Notes: generated by a model from the letters alone, not told the origin. Shown: positions 37,483-48,038, counted from the stretch's first letter. The stretch is DNA of 64,000 nucleotides from CAWHOW01 sp963831005 (GCA_963831005.1 CAWHOW010000015.1:124001-188000), one strand, 5' to 3'. A program made the numbers and translations.

Positions 37483-39360
37483 ATGTTTAAAGAATATGAT
37501 GTTATAGTAGTAGGTGCAGGTCATGCGGGATGTGAAGCAGCGGCGGCGGCGGCAAAGCTTGGCTCTTCTGTTTTGCTTATTACCATGAACATGGCAAACA
37601 TGGCTCAAATGTCATGCAACCCGGCTATGGGAGGAATAGCAAAAGGACAGATTGTAAGGGAAATTGATGCACTTGGGGGCATGTCCGGAATTATTACAGA
37701 CAAGACCATGATACAGTTCAGAATGCTGAATAAATCGAAAGGTCCTGCAATGTGGAGTCCAAGAGCGCAAAGTGACAGAACGCTATTTTCATTAGAATGG
37801 AGAAAAGAACTTGAAAATATTCCCAATCTCGATTTTTGGCAAGATACAGTAGTTGGTGTTTTGATAAAAAATAAAAAGGTAGAGGGCGTAAAGACTGCTT
37901 TAGGGATAGAAATAAAATCAAAATCAGTTGTCCTCACAAATGGAACATTTTTAAATGGTATAATACATATTGGCGAAAAGAGTTTTAAGGGTGGTCGTTA
38001 TTGTGAAGCATCAGCTTGGGGTTTAACGGAGTCTTTAAAAGAGATTGGGTTTGAAGCGGGAAGAATGAAGACCGGAACACCCGTAAGAGTTGACGGCAGA
38101 TCCTTGAATTTTGAGAGGATGGTTGAGCAGCCTGGTGATGAGATACCTGGCAAATTTTCATTTTCTGACACTACTTCATTAAAGAAGCAAAGAAGCTGTT
38201 ACTTAACCTATACGAATCTGGAAGTACATGATATTTTGCGTAAGGGTTTTGACAGATCACCATTATTTGTTGGGCGAATTAAAGGAGTGGGGCCGCGATA
38301 TTGTCCTTCAATAGAGGATAAGATTGAGCGGTTCTCGGAAAAAGACAGACATCAACTATTTATTGAACCCGAAGGTTGGGATACTGCTGAATATTACGTT
38401 AATGGTTTTTCATCCTCTCTTCCAGAGGAGATACAATATGAAGCATTAATAAAAGTGTCGGGATTTGAAAATGTAAAGATATTCAGACCTGGTTATGCAA
38501 TAGAATATGATTACTTTCCACCTATTCAGCTAAAACCAACACTTGAAACTAAAATAATTGATAATTTATATTTTGCAGGACAGATCAATGGTACTACTGG
38601 TTACGAAGAAGCAGCTTGTCAGGGATTGATGGCGGGAATAAATGCGCAAAGAAAAGTGAGTGAATTGAGGCCATTCATTCTTAGGAGATCTGAGGCTTAT
38701 ATTGGTGTGTTAATTGATGACCTTGTTACTAAGGGAACGTCAGAACCTTACAGAATGTTTACTTCAAGGGCTGAGTTTAGGATATTATTGAGACAAGATA
38801 ATGCAGATTTAAGGCTTACACCTAAAGGATATGAAATTGGATTAGCCCAGAATTTTAGAATGGAATCTGTTTTAATAAAGCAGGAATCCATTAATAAGAT
38901 TATTCAATTTTTACGAACAGAGAATGTAAATTCTGATGAAGTTAATTATCTATTAGAATCATTAGAAACGCCTCCAATAAATCAGAAGACAAAAATTGGC
39001 AATTTATTATTAAGACCCCAAATTTTCATTACTCAACTTGTAAAGTATTTACCCGTATTCGAGAACTTTCTCAAGAGTTTAAATCTCGGGACCAAATTTG
39101 ATGAGATAGTAGAGGAAGCGGAAATTTCTTTTAAATATGAAAATTATATTGAAAAGGAAAAAGAGATAGCAGATAAACAAAATAGGCTTGAGAATATTAA
39201 TATTTCAGAAGATTTTGATTTCATGAAGTTGCAATCTTTATCAAGTGAAGCAAGAGAAAAATTGACAAGAACAAAACCAAGAACCTTGGGGCAGGCATCG
39301 CGAATTAGCGGTGTTTCTCCATCTGATATTTCCGTGTTAATGGTCTATCTTGGTCGGTAA
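37483..39360 (+). CDS. mnmG: tRNA U34 carboxymethylaminomethyl modification enzyme MnmG (GidA)
   Basis: MnmG with MnmE installs the cmnm5 group on U34 of several tRNAs, using FAD and a folate donor. I start it at the ATG at 37483 (MFKEYDVIVVGAGHAGCE); the longer frame would begin at a TTG inside the parS palindrome. The 625-residue protein has the FAD-binding GxGxxG (VGAGHAGCEAA), MSCNPAMGGIAKGQIVREIDALGG, the GRYCEASAWGL region, and the C-terminal helical MnmE-binding domain ending in RISGVSPSDISVLMVYLGR. It is flanked on both sides by perfect parS sites. Confidence 0.96.
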   Translation: MFKEYDVIVVGAGHAGCEAAAAAAKLGSSVLLITMNMANMAQMSCNPAMGGIAKGQIVREIDALGGMSGIITDKTMIQFRMLNKSKGPAMWSPRAQSDRTLFSLEWRKELENIPNLDFWQDTVVGVLIKNKKVEGVKTALGIEIKSKSVVLTNGTFLNGIIHIGEKSFKGGRYCEASAWGLTESLKEIGFEAGRMKTGTPVRVDGRSLNFERMVEQPGDEIPGKFSFSDTTSLKKQRSCYLTYTNLEVHDILRKGFDRSPLFVGRIKGVGPRYCPSIEDKIERFSEKDRHQLFIEPEGWDTAEYYVNGFSSSLPEEIQYEALIKVSGFENVKIFRPGYAIEYDYFPPIQLKPTLETKIIDNLYFAGQINGTTGYEEAACQGLMAGINAQRKVSELRPFILRRSEAYIGVLIDDLVTKGTSEPYRMFTSRAEFRILLRQDNADLRLTPKGYEIGLAQNFRMESVLIKQESINKIIQFLRTENVNSDEVNYLLESLETPPINQKTKIGNLLLRPQIFITQLVKYLPVFENFLKSLNLGTKFDEIVEEAEISFKYENYIEKEKEIADKQNRLENINISEDFDFMKLQSLSSEAREKLTRTKPRTLGQASRISGVSPSDISVLMVYLGR

Positions 39361-39362
39361 AC

Positions 39363-39378
39363 TGTTTCACGTGAAACA
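39363..39378. promoter_or_regulatory. parS: parS site 2 (ParB-binding centromere site)
   Basis: A second perfect TGTTTCACGTGAAACA lies 2 bases after the mnmG stop and 11 bases before the methyltransferase ATG. Two identical 16-bp palindromes 1.9 kb apart cannot be chance and mark a ParB nucleation region. Confidence 0.93.
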
Positions 39379-39389
39379 AATATTTTATT

Positions 39390-40277
39390 ATGGAAGATAT
39401 TAAGAGTTGTTCGATTTGCGGTAACCAGGAATTCGGTCTTTATTTGAATTGTGCTGATTATTTCCTCACTAGAGAATCGTTTAATATTGTGAAATGTAAA
39501 TCATGCGGATTTATTTTTGTGAATCCCAGGCCGGGCAAAACGGAGTTATCAAAATACTATGAGACGCCGGATTATATTTCTCATTCAGGAACAAATAAGG
39601 GATTGGTAAATTCTGTTTACAAGAAAATAAGAAAGTATACGCACTCAAAAAAACTTAATCTAGTTAGTAAATATACTAAGGGAAAAAGCATTCTTGATAT
39701 TGGATGTGGAAGTGGAGAATTATTACAACTATTTAAAAATAATGGCTGGGAAACTTTTGGAATTGAGCCAAATCTAAGTGCAAGAAATTTTGCTGTTTCA
39801 GAATATAAATTAGATGTAATGGATGAGATTGAAATCTCAAATATTCCAAATAATTCAAAAGATATTATTACAATGTGGCATGTTTTGGAACATGTTTCTG
39901 AGCTTAATGAAAGAATAGGGGAGTTAAAAAGAATCTTAAAGAAAGATGGCACGATTTTTATTGCTGTTCCAAATTGTATTTCATATGATGCAAACTATTA
40001 TAATAAATTTTGGGCAGCATATGATGTTCCCAGACACCTATATCATTTTACACCTGATTCGATGAAAAGATTACTTGAAAAATTTAATTTTAGCAGAATT
40101 GATGTATTACCAATGCGATTTGACTCATACTATGTAAGTATGTTAAGTGAAAAATATAAGACAGGCAGATCAAATATATTAAAAGCTTTATATATTGGCT
40201 GGAAATCAAATAGATATGCAATGAAAGATAAAATATCATTTTCAAGCCTCCTGTATGTTATTCGTAATGTTTCTTAA
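39390..40277 (+). CDS. zinc-ribbon class I SAM-dependent methyltransferase
   Basis: The 295-residue protein begins with a four-Cys zinc ribbon (C-S-I-C at 6-9 and C-K-S-C at about 36-39). It continues with a Rossmann methyltransferase core: ILDIGCGSGELLQLF (motif I, about 104-118), ETFGIEPN (motif II) and ITMWHVLEHV (motif IV region). Relatives with this layout act on sugars, lipids or quinone-type substrates; the substrate here cannot be told. It lies directly behind mnmG, separated only by the parS site. Confidence 0.88.
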   Translation: MEDIKSCSICGNQEFGLYLNCADYFLTRESFNIVKCKSCGFIFVNPRPGKTELSKYYETPDYISHSGTNKGLVNSVYKKIRKYTHSKKLNLVSKYTKGKSILDIGCGSGELLQLFKNNGWETFGIEPNLSARNFAVSEYKLDVMDEIEISNIPNNSKDIITMWHVLEHVSELNERIGELKRILKKDGTIFIAVPNCISYDANYYNKFWAAYDVPRHLYHFTPDSMKRLLEKFNFSRIDVLPMRFDSYYVSMLSEKYKTGRSNILKALYIGWKSNRYAMKDKISFSSLLYVIRNVS

Positions 40278-40381
40278 TAATATATGCGATATTTAATTTT
40301 TTTGTCCATTTTTATTACTTTTAACATGGAATTGAAATTATAATATTTTTTGTGCTTCTTAAGTGATTTTTATAAAACGAA

Positions 40382-43300
40382 ATGAAATCCGGTAAACGAA
40401 ATATTTTTTTGTGCTTTGTTTTATTGTTGCTTTTTACCGGAATTACTTTTTACTTAAATTTCAGATCTAAAAGAGAACCGAATTATGCAAATGCCACAAA
40501 ACAATTTTGCCTAACCCTCCACGAAAAAGAAAAGCAATTAAATTCATTGCTTGATAAAGTTATTGTCAATCTTAAAAATACTAGGACCAAAGGACCATTA
40601 ATATCTGACTTTGGCACATATCAAAAAGCATATAAAGAAAACGAAATTGCAGTTGTAGTCTCACAACACGACTCTACATTGTTTTGGTCAACAAATACGG
40701 TACCTGTAGAGGATATCGTATCTGATTCTTTATTTATTTCAGAAATATTTCACTTAAGTAATGGATGGTATGAGGTGCGCGAACGTAAGTTCAATGATTA
40801 TCTTGTAAGGGGAGCCATTCTTATCAAAAGAGAGTATAATTATCAGAACGATTACTTAAAAACTGAATTTCAAAAAGATTTTTCTTTGCCAGACAATTGC
40901 GAAATTCAGCTTGTTGAAGGGGAACATAATATATTCTCTTCAGAAGGGTATCTTCTGGGTTCGTTGTTGTTCAAGAAAAATAATTTTCCCGATAATGCAA
41001 ATCACTTCTTATTTATCAGCTTTATACTGTCGTATATATTTTTCATTTCTTTTTTAATTCTTGTTTTAAAAAGCATTTCAGAACGGTATAAATACAATAA
41101 GGCAATTTCTGTTTTCCTAATATGCCTGTTAATACTTGGATTGCGGTATCTTCTATTTAATTCCAATATTCCGGCATCAATATATTCGCTTGATATTTTC
41201 GGGCCAAAATATTATGCTTATTCTGCGTTGCTTCCTTCGCTGGGAGATCTGTTGTTAAATCTGATTACTGTTTTTGTTATCAGTATTCTGTTTTTCAGAG
41301 TGGTAAGATTACGTAGAGACATAAAATCAAATATTGCTATCCCTGCAAGAATGGCAATAGCAGCATTATTATTTCTCATCATAGACACAATATATATTCT
41401 CACATTTCATTTAACGCGTGGTCTTATAGTAAATTCAAGTCTCTCATTCGATCTGAATAATATATTCGGTCTTGATTTTTACAGTATCATTGGCTTCCTG
41501 ACAGTTGCTTTTGCATTGTTGTCTTTTTTTATCATAGCTTTTGTTTTAGCTGAGACAGTATTTGTTCTGAATCATAAAAAGCAACAGGAATACTACATTT
41601 CATTGGTCATCAATATTGTCGTTTTAGGATTGGTTAACATGTTTGTCAATCAAATTGGTTGGTTTTATTTTATGGTCTTAATGATATTGCTGGCGGCAAT
41701 TGGATTTTATCTCAAGAAAGATTTTGGAAAATTCACTATACAAGCAATTATACTTTACATCATTTTGTTTGCTTTGTTCTCGACTTATTGCTTTTATGAA
41801 TACAATACATACAAAGAACGCGAGAAAAGGAAATTGCTTGCATCTCAACTTGCCATTGAGCAAGACCCAATAGCAGAATATTTATTTGAAGGAGTTGAAA
41901 AGAAAATAGTATCGGATACGCTTATCAGGAGAGAGGTAAGCGCAGAAGATGCTGACGAATCTATCATCACAAAACAAATCAAACCCGATTATTTAAACGG
42001 ATATTTTTTACGATATAATTTCCAGATAACTGTTTGCAGTCCAAAACAAATTCTGATAAATAAATTGGATAATTCTAAATCCAACTGCGATTCATTTTTC
42101 CTTGCAATGGTGCATAACAGGGGTACTGCTACAATGAATCCCGATCTGTTTATTCTTAACAACGGCTCGGAGAAAAACAGTTATATAGCCAGAATACCCT
42201 TTTACAGGAGTACAGGTGATAGCATTCCATATGCTAATATGTATCTTGAGCTCTGGTCGAAATTTGCTCCAAAAGAACCAGGTTACCCTGAATTGTTGAT
42301 AAACAAGGATATTAAAATAAACAAAGATCTTTATAACTATTCTTATGCGAAATACTCCAACAATCAGCTTATTCTACAGTCCGGGAAATATTATTACAGC
42401 ATAAATTCTAACACTTATATACATTCCGACAGCGAATTTTCATTCTTCGAAAAAGATAATTATGATCATTTGTTTTACAGGATAGATGCGAAAACGTGTT
42501 TGATAATCAGTAAGAAAAGTGAAGATTTACTGGATATAATAGCCCCTTTCTCATACATTTTTGTCTTTTATTTCCTTTGTGTACTTATAATCCTGTTTGT
42601 TCTTAATTTCCCATTAAGGATGAAAGAGATAAACCTGAACTTTAAAGCAAGAGTACAGGTTTCGGTTGTTTCTATATTGGTCTTTTCGTTTATCACTATC
42701 GGTATTTCGACTTTGTATTATATCGTTAGCCTATATGATAAAAAGAACAATGAAGATATTAGTGAAAAGGTACATTCGGTACAAGCAGAGGTGGAAAACA
42801 ATCTAGGCGATACCACTAGCATTACTCCTGAAATGAAAGATTATTTTTCTGATTTACTTAATAAAGACTCCTATGTCTTTTCCACCGACATCAATATTTA
42901 CACGCCAAGTGGGATATTAGTGGCTTCGTCAAGGCCGCAAGTGTTTGACGAAGGAATGATTTCGAGGAAAATGGATGCCAAAGCCTTTAGCGAGCTTTCG
43001 CTGAATAAGCATACATTATATATTCATGATGAAAACATTGGCGATATGAAATATCTTTCGGCCTATGTGCCTTTCAGGAATAATAATAACCAGTTGGCAG
43101 GCTATATAAATCTTCCCTATTTTGCGAAGCAAAGCGACCTTAAAAAGGAAATTTCCACATTTCTTATTACTTTCATTAATATCAATGTAATTCTTACGGC
43201 AATAGCTATAATTATAGCGCTGCTTGTATCGAATTACATTACCCGCCCGATGAAATTCATTAAGGATAAATTGAGCCAGATAAAACTCGGTCGAAAGAAT

Positions 43301-44077
43301 GAGAAAATAGAATGGGCTCGCAATGACGAAATAGGAGGGCTTATCAGCGAATATAACAGAATGATTGATGAACTTGCTGAAAGTGCTGAATTGCTTGCCC
43401 GTTCTGAACGTGAAAGCGCCTGGCGTGAGATGGCCAAACAGGTAGCGCATGAAATAAAGAATCCCCTTACACCGATGAAACTTAGTATACAGCATTTGCA
43501 AAGGTCGTGGGAGGATAAAGCTCCCGATTGGAGTGAGAGGCTAAGCAGGTTTACACGCACCATGATAGAGCAAATTGAATCGTTGAATAAAATTGCCGCC
43601 GAATTCTCTGATTTTGCCAAGATGCCTAAGGCTAAGAACGAGAATATTGACATTGCAGAAATACTTGAAAACGCAGTTGAATTATTTCAGGATAATAAGC
43701 TGCAGATAAATATTGAGAATACCTGTAATGAGCCATTAATTATTAACGCCGACAAAACTCAGGTGCTACGTATCTTTAATAACCTTATCAAAAATGCTGT
43801 ACAGGCGATCAATGACATTGATAAAGGAAAAATAAACATTCGCTTGTCCAGCACCGATAAGTCATTTCTGGTTAAGATAAGCGATAATGGTGTGGGCATT
43901 CCTGACGAGCAAAAGGATAAGATATTTTCGCCTAATTTTACCACTAAAACCGGTGGAATGGGACTCGGGCTTGCAATGGTAAAGAATATAGTGGAAAGTT
44001 ACCAGGGAAAAATATGGTTCGAATCTGAGCAAGGCTCAGGAACTACATTCTTTGTTGAGTTTCCTGTATTGTATTAA
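40382..44077 (+). CDS. large NtrY-like membrane sensor histidine kinase
   Basis: The 1231-residue protein has a first TM segment (about 8-27), an extracytoplasmic part and a block of about nine TM helices (about 210-480). A second periplasmic domain and two more TM segments (about 725-745 and 765-785) follow. A further sensor region (about 790-930) and a TM lead to a HAMP domain (about 955-1005). The kinase core has the phospho-accepting His1023 in VAHEIKNPLTPMKLSIQHL and ATP-binding boxes IFNNLIKNAVQAI, DNGVGIPDEQ and GGMGLGLAMVKNI. No response regulator is next to it, so its partner is elsewhere. Its stop overlaps the convergent mltD-like gene by 4 bases. Confidence 0.92.
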   Translation: MKSGKRNIFLCFVLLLLFTGITFYLNFRSKREPNYANATKQFCLTLHEKEKQLNSLLDKVIVNLKNTRTKGPLISDFGTYQKAYKENEIAVVVSQHDSTLFWSTNTVPVEDIVSDSLFISEIFHLSNGWYEVRERKFNDYLVRGAILIKREYNYQNDYLKTEFQKDFSLPDNCEIQLVEGEHNIFSSEGYLLGSLLFKKNNFPDNANHFLFISFILSYIFFISFLILVLKSISERYKYNKAISVFLICLLILGLRYLLFNSNIPASIYSLDIFGPKYYAYSALLPSLGDLLLNLITVFVISILFFRVVRLRRDIKSNIAIPARMAIAALLFLIIDTIYILTFHLTRGLIVNSSLSFDLNNIFGLDFYSIIGFLTVAFALLSFFIIAFVLAETVFVLNHKKQQEYYISLVINIVVLGLVNMFVNQIGWFYFMVLMILLAAIGFYLKKDFGKFTIQAIILYIILFALFSTYCFYEYNTYKEREKRKLLASQLAIEQDPIAEYLFEGVEKKIVSDTLIRREVSAEDADESIITKQIKPDYLNGYFLRYNFQITVCSPKQILINKLDNSKSNCDSFFLAMVHNRGTATMNPDLFILNNGSEKNSYIARIPFYRSTGDSIPYANMYLELWSKFAPKEPGYPELLINKDIKINKDLYNYSYAKYSNNQLILQSGKYYYSINSNTYIHSDSEFSFFEKDNYDHLFYRIDAKTCLIISKKSEDLLDIIAPFSYIFVFYFLCVLIILFVLNFPLRMKEINLNFKARVQVSVVSILVFSFITIGISTLYYIVSLYDKKNNEDISEKVHSVQAEVENNLGDTTSITPEMKDYFSDLLNKDSYVFSTDINIYTPSGILVASSRPQVFDEGMISRKMDAKAFSELSLNKHTLYIHDENIGDMKYLSAYVPFRNNNNQLAGYINLPYFAKQSDLKKEISTFLITFININVILTAIAIIIALLVSNYITRPMKFIKDKLSQIKLGRKNEKIEWARNDEIGGLISEYNRMIDELAESAELLARSERESAWREMAKQVAHEIKNPLTPMKLSIQHLQRSWEDKAPDWSERLSRFTRTMIEQIESLNKIAAEFSDFAKMPKAKNENIDIAEILENAVELFQDNKLQINIENTCNEPLIINADKTQVLRIFNNLIKNAVQAINDIDKGKINIRLSSTDKSFLVKISDNGVGIPDEQKDKIFSPNFTTKTGGMGLGLAMVKNIVESYQGKIWFESEQGSGTTFFVEFPVLY

Positions 44078-45813
44078 AGCGCTACAACTACTTTAATTTT
44101 CTGTCCTATATAAAGCAGGCTATTGTTAGAAAGGTTGTTCAGCCTTTGTATTTCTTCCACCGTGCAGCCTTTGTATTGTATAGCTATTCCCCATAAAGTA
44201 TCTCCGGCCTGAACGGTATGATAAACATATTTCATACTTGGCGTTGTGGAAGTATTAATGCTTGATGCCTGGGTCGTTTTATTGGTACCGTTATCGGATT
44301 TTATTTCCTGCTTTAATTCTTTAATTTCTTCCTTCTTTACTTTAATTTCTTCTTTCTTTTCTATTTTATCTTCCTTCTTCTCTTCTTTTTTAGCAACAAG
44401 AGTAGAATCAGTTTTAGCAGCTATTTTAGCCGGGTCCTGCACATAAAGTTTTTGTCCAGGATAAATATTCATGTTCTTCATTTTGTTCCAATCCATTATC
44501 TGGGCAATGGAGCAATTATACTTTTGTGCAATAACTCCAAGTCCATCGCCCGCATTTACAGTATAAGCGTCCGTGCTTGTTTTGTTATCGACAGTGGTTT
44601 GATTATTGGTTGTGTTTGCCTGGTATCTTTTATAATAAAGACTTTTTTGTACTGCAGCCAGAGAATCTTTGATCCTTGCTTCTTTTTGTTTCTCTGCAAG
44701 TATTCTTTCCTCTTCGAGCATGGCTTTGGTCTTGTAATTATAAAGAGCAGTTTCGTTTGTCATGAACTCGCCGATATATTTCTTCCTGAGGCGTAGTGTA
44801 TATATATTGTCTCCAAAAGCAGGAATAATATTCTCCTTATAAGTGGGATTTAAAAAGGTTATTTCATCCATAGGAATATTCATAGCTTCAGAGATCTGTT
44901 CAAAAGTAAGCTTTTGCTTCACCGTAATGGTATCTGTTTCAAAGCTTAGGAAATCGGGAGTAACAGGATAAAGATTATGTTCCGCAGCATAATTCATCAC
45001 ATACACTACAGCAATAAATGCCGGTACATAACCTTGCGTTTCACGTGGCAGGTATTGCTTAATTTTCCAAAAATTCATTTCTCCATCCGCTCTTCTTATG
45101 GCCTTATTCACATTTCCAGCCCCTGAATTATACGCAGCCAGCACCAATGACCAGTCTTTATAAACACTGTAGAGATCTTTAAAATGATTGCATGCCGCAA
45201 TGGTTTCTTTTATAGGATCGAACCTGTCATCAACATAGGAAGTTATTTCCAGTCCGTACATTTTCCCTGTTCCATATATGAACTGCCACAAACCGCCTGC
45301 ACCGGCCCACGATTTTACCGAAGGATTCAATGCCGATTCAACCACGGGAAGATACTTTAACTCAAGCGGGATATTGTATTTATTAAGATACTCTTCAAAG
45401 ATTGGGAAATAGTATTCGGCAAGGCCAAGCAAGCGGCTGGTCATTTGCCTTTTCTTAACAGCATACAGATCAATAAAGCTTTTAACATCTTCGTTGTAAA
45501 CCAGTCCGAAAGGGGAACTTGCATTAAGTTTGGCTATGCGGTTTTTATATATAGAATCATTGAAAACCGGCACATAATCAGCAGCGTAATGATATTTATT
45601 CAGGGTTTTTACATCGCCGGTGATATGCGATTTTTCGAAACACTTAAGCAGAGCAAGACTATCCAGAGAAGCCACTATAGGGTTATCTTTTAACATTACC
45701 GGGCGCTTGCAAGATGCCGTGGAAGTATCTTTTAAATGCCCTTTAGCGCTTGCATTTACTGAAACTGCAAAAAGGGCTAGAACAACTATAATAAAGGCTT
45801 TCAGGTGTTTCAT
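44074..45813 (-). CDS. LysM-containing lytic transglycosylase (MltD-like)
   Basis: The 579-residue secreted enzyme starts with a signal peptide (about 1-23). The SLT domain (about 120-280) has the catalytic Glu159 in Y-L-P-V-V-E-S-A-L-N-P, with AGAGGLWQF and LAAYNSGAGNVNKAI, all diagnostic for GH23 MltD-type transglycosylases. A degenerate LysM follows (about 300-350), a Lys/Glu-rich linker, and two clear LysM domains (YTVNAGDGLGVIAQKY, about 415-460; YHTVQAGDTLWGIAI, about 528-575). It cleaves glycan strands to 1,6-anhydro-muropeptides during wall remodelling. Confidence 0.94.
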   Translation of the reverse strand: MKHLKAFIIVVLALFAVSVNASAKGHLKDTSTASCKRPVMLKDNPIVASLDSLALLKCFEKSHITGDVKTLNKYHYAADYVPVFNDSIYKNRIAKLNASSPFGLVYNEDVKSFIDLYAVKKRQMTSRLLGLAEYYFPIFEEYLNKYNIPLELKYLPVVESALNPSVKSWAGAGGLWQFIYGTGKMYGLEITSYVDDRFDPIKETIAACNHFKDLYSVYKDWSLVLAAYNSGAGNVNKAIRRADGEMNFWKIKQYLPRETQGYVPAFIAVVYVMNYAAEHNLYPVTPDFLSFETDTITVKQKLTFEQISEAMNIPMDEITFLNPTYKENIIPAFGDNIYTLRLRKKYIGEFMTNETALYNYKTKAMLEEERILAEKQKEARIKDSLAAVQKSLYYKRYQANTTNNQTTVDNKTSTDAYTVNAGDGLGVIAQKYNCSIAQIMDWNKMKNMNIYPGQKLYVQDPAKIAAKTDSTLVAKKEEKKEDKIEKKEEIKVKKEEIKELKQEIKSDNGTNKTTQASSINTSTTPSMKYVYHTVQAGDTLWGIAIQYKGCTVEEIQRLNNLSNNSLLYIGQKIKVVVAL

Positions 45814-46140
45814 CTTCCAAAGATTTGTTACATAATTATTTTTAGTAAAAACGCTGCAAATAGGACTTTATTATACAAGCGAATTGCAAAATACAACATT
45901 TTTTTGGAATTTCTCAAGGCCGTTTCACACTTTTCAACAACAATCCATTGTTAATAACCTCACGAAATTTGACCTTTGCAAAGAGATGCTTTACTTAGTA
46001 GGCAGTTGCAGTAGGCACCAGGCAGTCATTAACTGCTTACTGCTGCTGCCACCTGCTGCTTACAGAAATGTGTTAAATTATCCTGTTTCCTGTAAAGTTT
46101 ATTAAAGGAACAGTTCAATAATTGCAGGAGAATTTAAGGT
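45814..46140. other. gene-free gap between mltD-like gene and tatA
   Basis: No gene is supported. The only structure is a stretch of GGCAG/CTGCT words (about 46000-46062: GTAGGCAGTTGCAGTAGG ... CTGCTGCTGCCACCTGCTGC), another word-repeat palindrome of the kind seen elsewhere in the window. Confidence 0.5.
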
Positions 46141-46338
46141 TTATTTCTTCACCTCTTCGTTTTTATCTTCCGGCTTTTTCTCGGTATCAGCAGGCTTATC
46201 GTCTTTCTGGGCGTCTTTGAATTCTTTAACGCCTTTGCCTATGCCCCTCATTAATTCCGGTATCTTTTTGCCGCCGAATAATAGCAGCACAATAAGCAGA
46301 ATTAATATTAAGTGCCAGGGTTGAAATAGTTCTCTCAT
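46141..46338 (-). CDS. tatA: TatA/E-type twin-arginine translocase subunit
   Basis: The 65-residue protein has a short N-terminal TM helix (HLILILLIVLLLF), then the F-G-x-x-K-[IL]-P-E hinge (LFGGKKIPELMRGIGKGVKEFK) and a charged, Asp/Lys/Glu-rich tail. This is the complete TatA pattern. TatA forms the pore of the Tat pathway, which exports folded proteins with twin-Arg signals. TatC is not adjacent. Confidence 0.93.
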   Translation of the reverse strand: MRELFQPWHLILILLIVLLLFGGKKIPELMRGIGKGVKEFKDAQKDDKPADTEKKPEDKNEEVKK

Positions 46339-46833
46339 AATATATTGTATTGTTTAATTTTACGAAACATTAAAGCTTTGTTCCACAAAAATACAAATAA
46401 TTATTGAAATGTACCCGGCATTGAAGCAAACCCTTATTATGCAACAGACAATTATTCTTTCTCAAACTTCTTTCCATTATAGTTGTGAGTTATGAGTCGG
46501 GAGCTATGAGTAAATTAGTAATATAGTGAATTAGGGAGTTAGGGAGTTAGGAAATAGGTTATTAATCTTTTCCTGTTTTTCTCTTTTACTCTTTCACTCT
46601 TACCTCTTTCACTCCTTCACAAACTTCTTCACAGTATAGTTGGGAGTTATGAGTTTGAAGTTGGGAGTTTTTTTATTTCATCAATTTACTCCTAACTCAC
46701 TACTCAGTACTCACTATTCTTTAACAAACTTCTTTACTTCTTTTCCTTCTTCAATAATCAATATTCAACAACCAACGCTCAATTACCAAGTAATGCTTCA
46801 CTTGAACTTTGGATATTGAGTGTTGGATATTGG
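46339..46833 (-). repeat. array of headless T9SS tails and palindromes behind YVTN gene 1
   Basis: Reading leftward from the stop of the gene at 46834, the order is as follows. A type-A palindrome (about 46753-46833) carries arms built from CCAATATCCAACACTCAATATCC. An orphan tail at 46714-46752 codes EEGKEVKKFVKE-stop. A type-B palindrome follows (46638-46713), then an orphan tail at 46609-46641 (NYTVKKFVKE-stop). A type-C palindrome (about 46515-46608) and a type-B half (about 46483-46512) precede an orphan tail at 46452-46484 (NYNGKKFEKE-stop). None of the tails has a start codon or an upstream domain. They are C-terminal ends of T9SS sorting domains without a gene. 46339-46451 shows nothing recognisable. 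Confidence 0.75.
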
Positions 46834-48038
46834 TTATTCTTTAATGAATTTCTTAACTACAGCCCCTTCACTAGTTGTTACCTTAATAAAATAAACACCT
46901 TTTGAAAAGCTGCTGCAATTAATAGTTTTAGCTGTAGTTGTGTAAAGCAATCTGCCTGTAATATCTGCAATAGTTATTTCCTTTATTTGTAAAGTTGTTT
47001 GTATTTGCAAATTATCAGTAACAGGGTTGGGATAAACCTCCACATTTGCTACCACCATACTTTGCGGTGCAATACCTGTGATATAAGTGGAAATAAAATT
47101 CCCAAATGCAACCGGATTAGTACCAACTGTAATTGTAGCCGCAACGGTATTGGTAGCGCTGTTTATTACACTTACCGTATTAGCGCCCCAATTCGCAACA
47201 TATACCTTGCTTCCATCGGGGCTTACAGATATACCATAAGGTTCAGTACCAACAGTAATTGTAGCCGTTACAGTATTGGTAGCGCTGTTTATTACGCTTA
47301 CTGTATTATCATTCCAATTCGCAACATATACTTTACTGCCATCGGGACTTACAGATACACCCAAAGGATCAGCACCAACTGCAATTGTAGCCGAAACAGT
47401 ATTTGTAGCGCAGTTTATTACACTTACTGTATTAGCACCTGAACCACTAAACATTCGCAACATATACCTTGCTTCCATCAGGGCTTACAGCTACACCTTC
47501 AGGATCAGCACCAACTGTAATTGTAGCAGTAACAGTATTTGTAGCAGTGTTTATTACACTTACTGTACCACTATTATTATAATTCGAAACATATACTTTA
47601 CTTCCATCGGGGCTTACAGATATACCATAAGGACTACCACCAACTGTAATTGTAGCCGAAACAGTATTGGTTGCGGTGTTTATTACACTTACTGAATTAG
47701 AACCATCATTCGCAACATATACCTTACTTCCATCGGGGCTAACAGATACCCCACAGGACAGTACCAACCGTAATTGTAGCCGTAACAGTGTTGGTAGCAG
47801 TGTTTATTACACTTACTGTATTAGAACTATAATTCGCAACATATACCTTGCTTCCATCGGGGCTTACAGATACACCTTAAGGATGAGAACCAACTGTAAT
47901 TGTAGCCCTAACAATATTTGTAGCAACATTAATAACGGATACTGTATTATCACCTAAATTCGTTATATAGGCGGTTTGAGCATTTACGCTAAAGCCAAAA
48001 ATGGCGAGCATAATTAATGTAGTCATTACTTTTTTCAT
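46834..48038 (-). pseudogene. YVTN-repeat propeller T9SS protein 1, interrupted
   Basis: A signal peptide starts at 48038 (MKKVMTTLIMLAIFGFSVNAQTAYI). About eight 42-residue YVTN repeats follow (GISVSPDGSKVYVAN...NTVSVINTATNTVTATITVG). The gene ends with a T9SS tail (YPNPVTDNLQIQ ... KKFIKE, stop at 46834). It carries at least three lesions: a TAA stop at 47877-47879 (codon 54; sister repeats have a sense codon there), a frame change at about 47755, and one extra T in GTTTAG at about 47455. The repeats are about 126 bp each and very similar in DNA, favouring recombination. The 3' end (46834-47040) and its flank are almost identical to those of the second YVTN gene. Confidence 0.85.

Noticed and set aside
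45037..45046. Possible third parS (GTTTCACGTG)
   Set aside because: Only the left ten bases match; the right arm reads GCAGG instead of AAACA, inside the mltD-like coding region.
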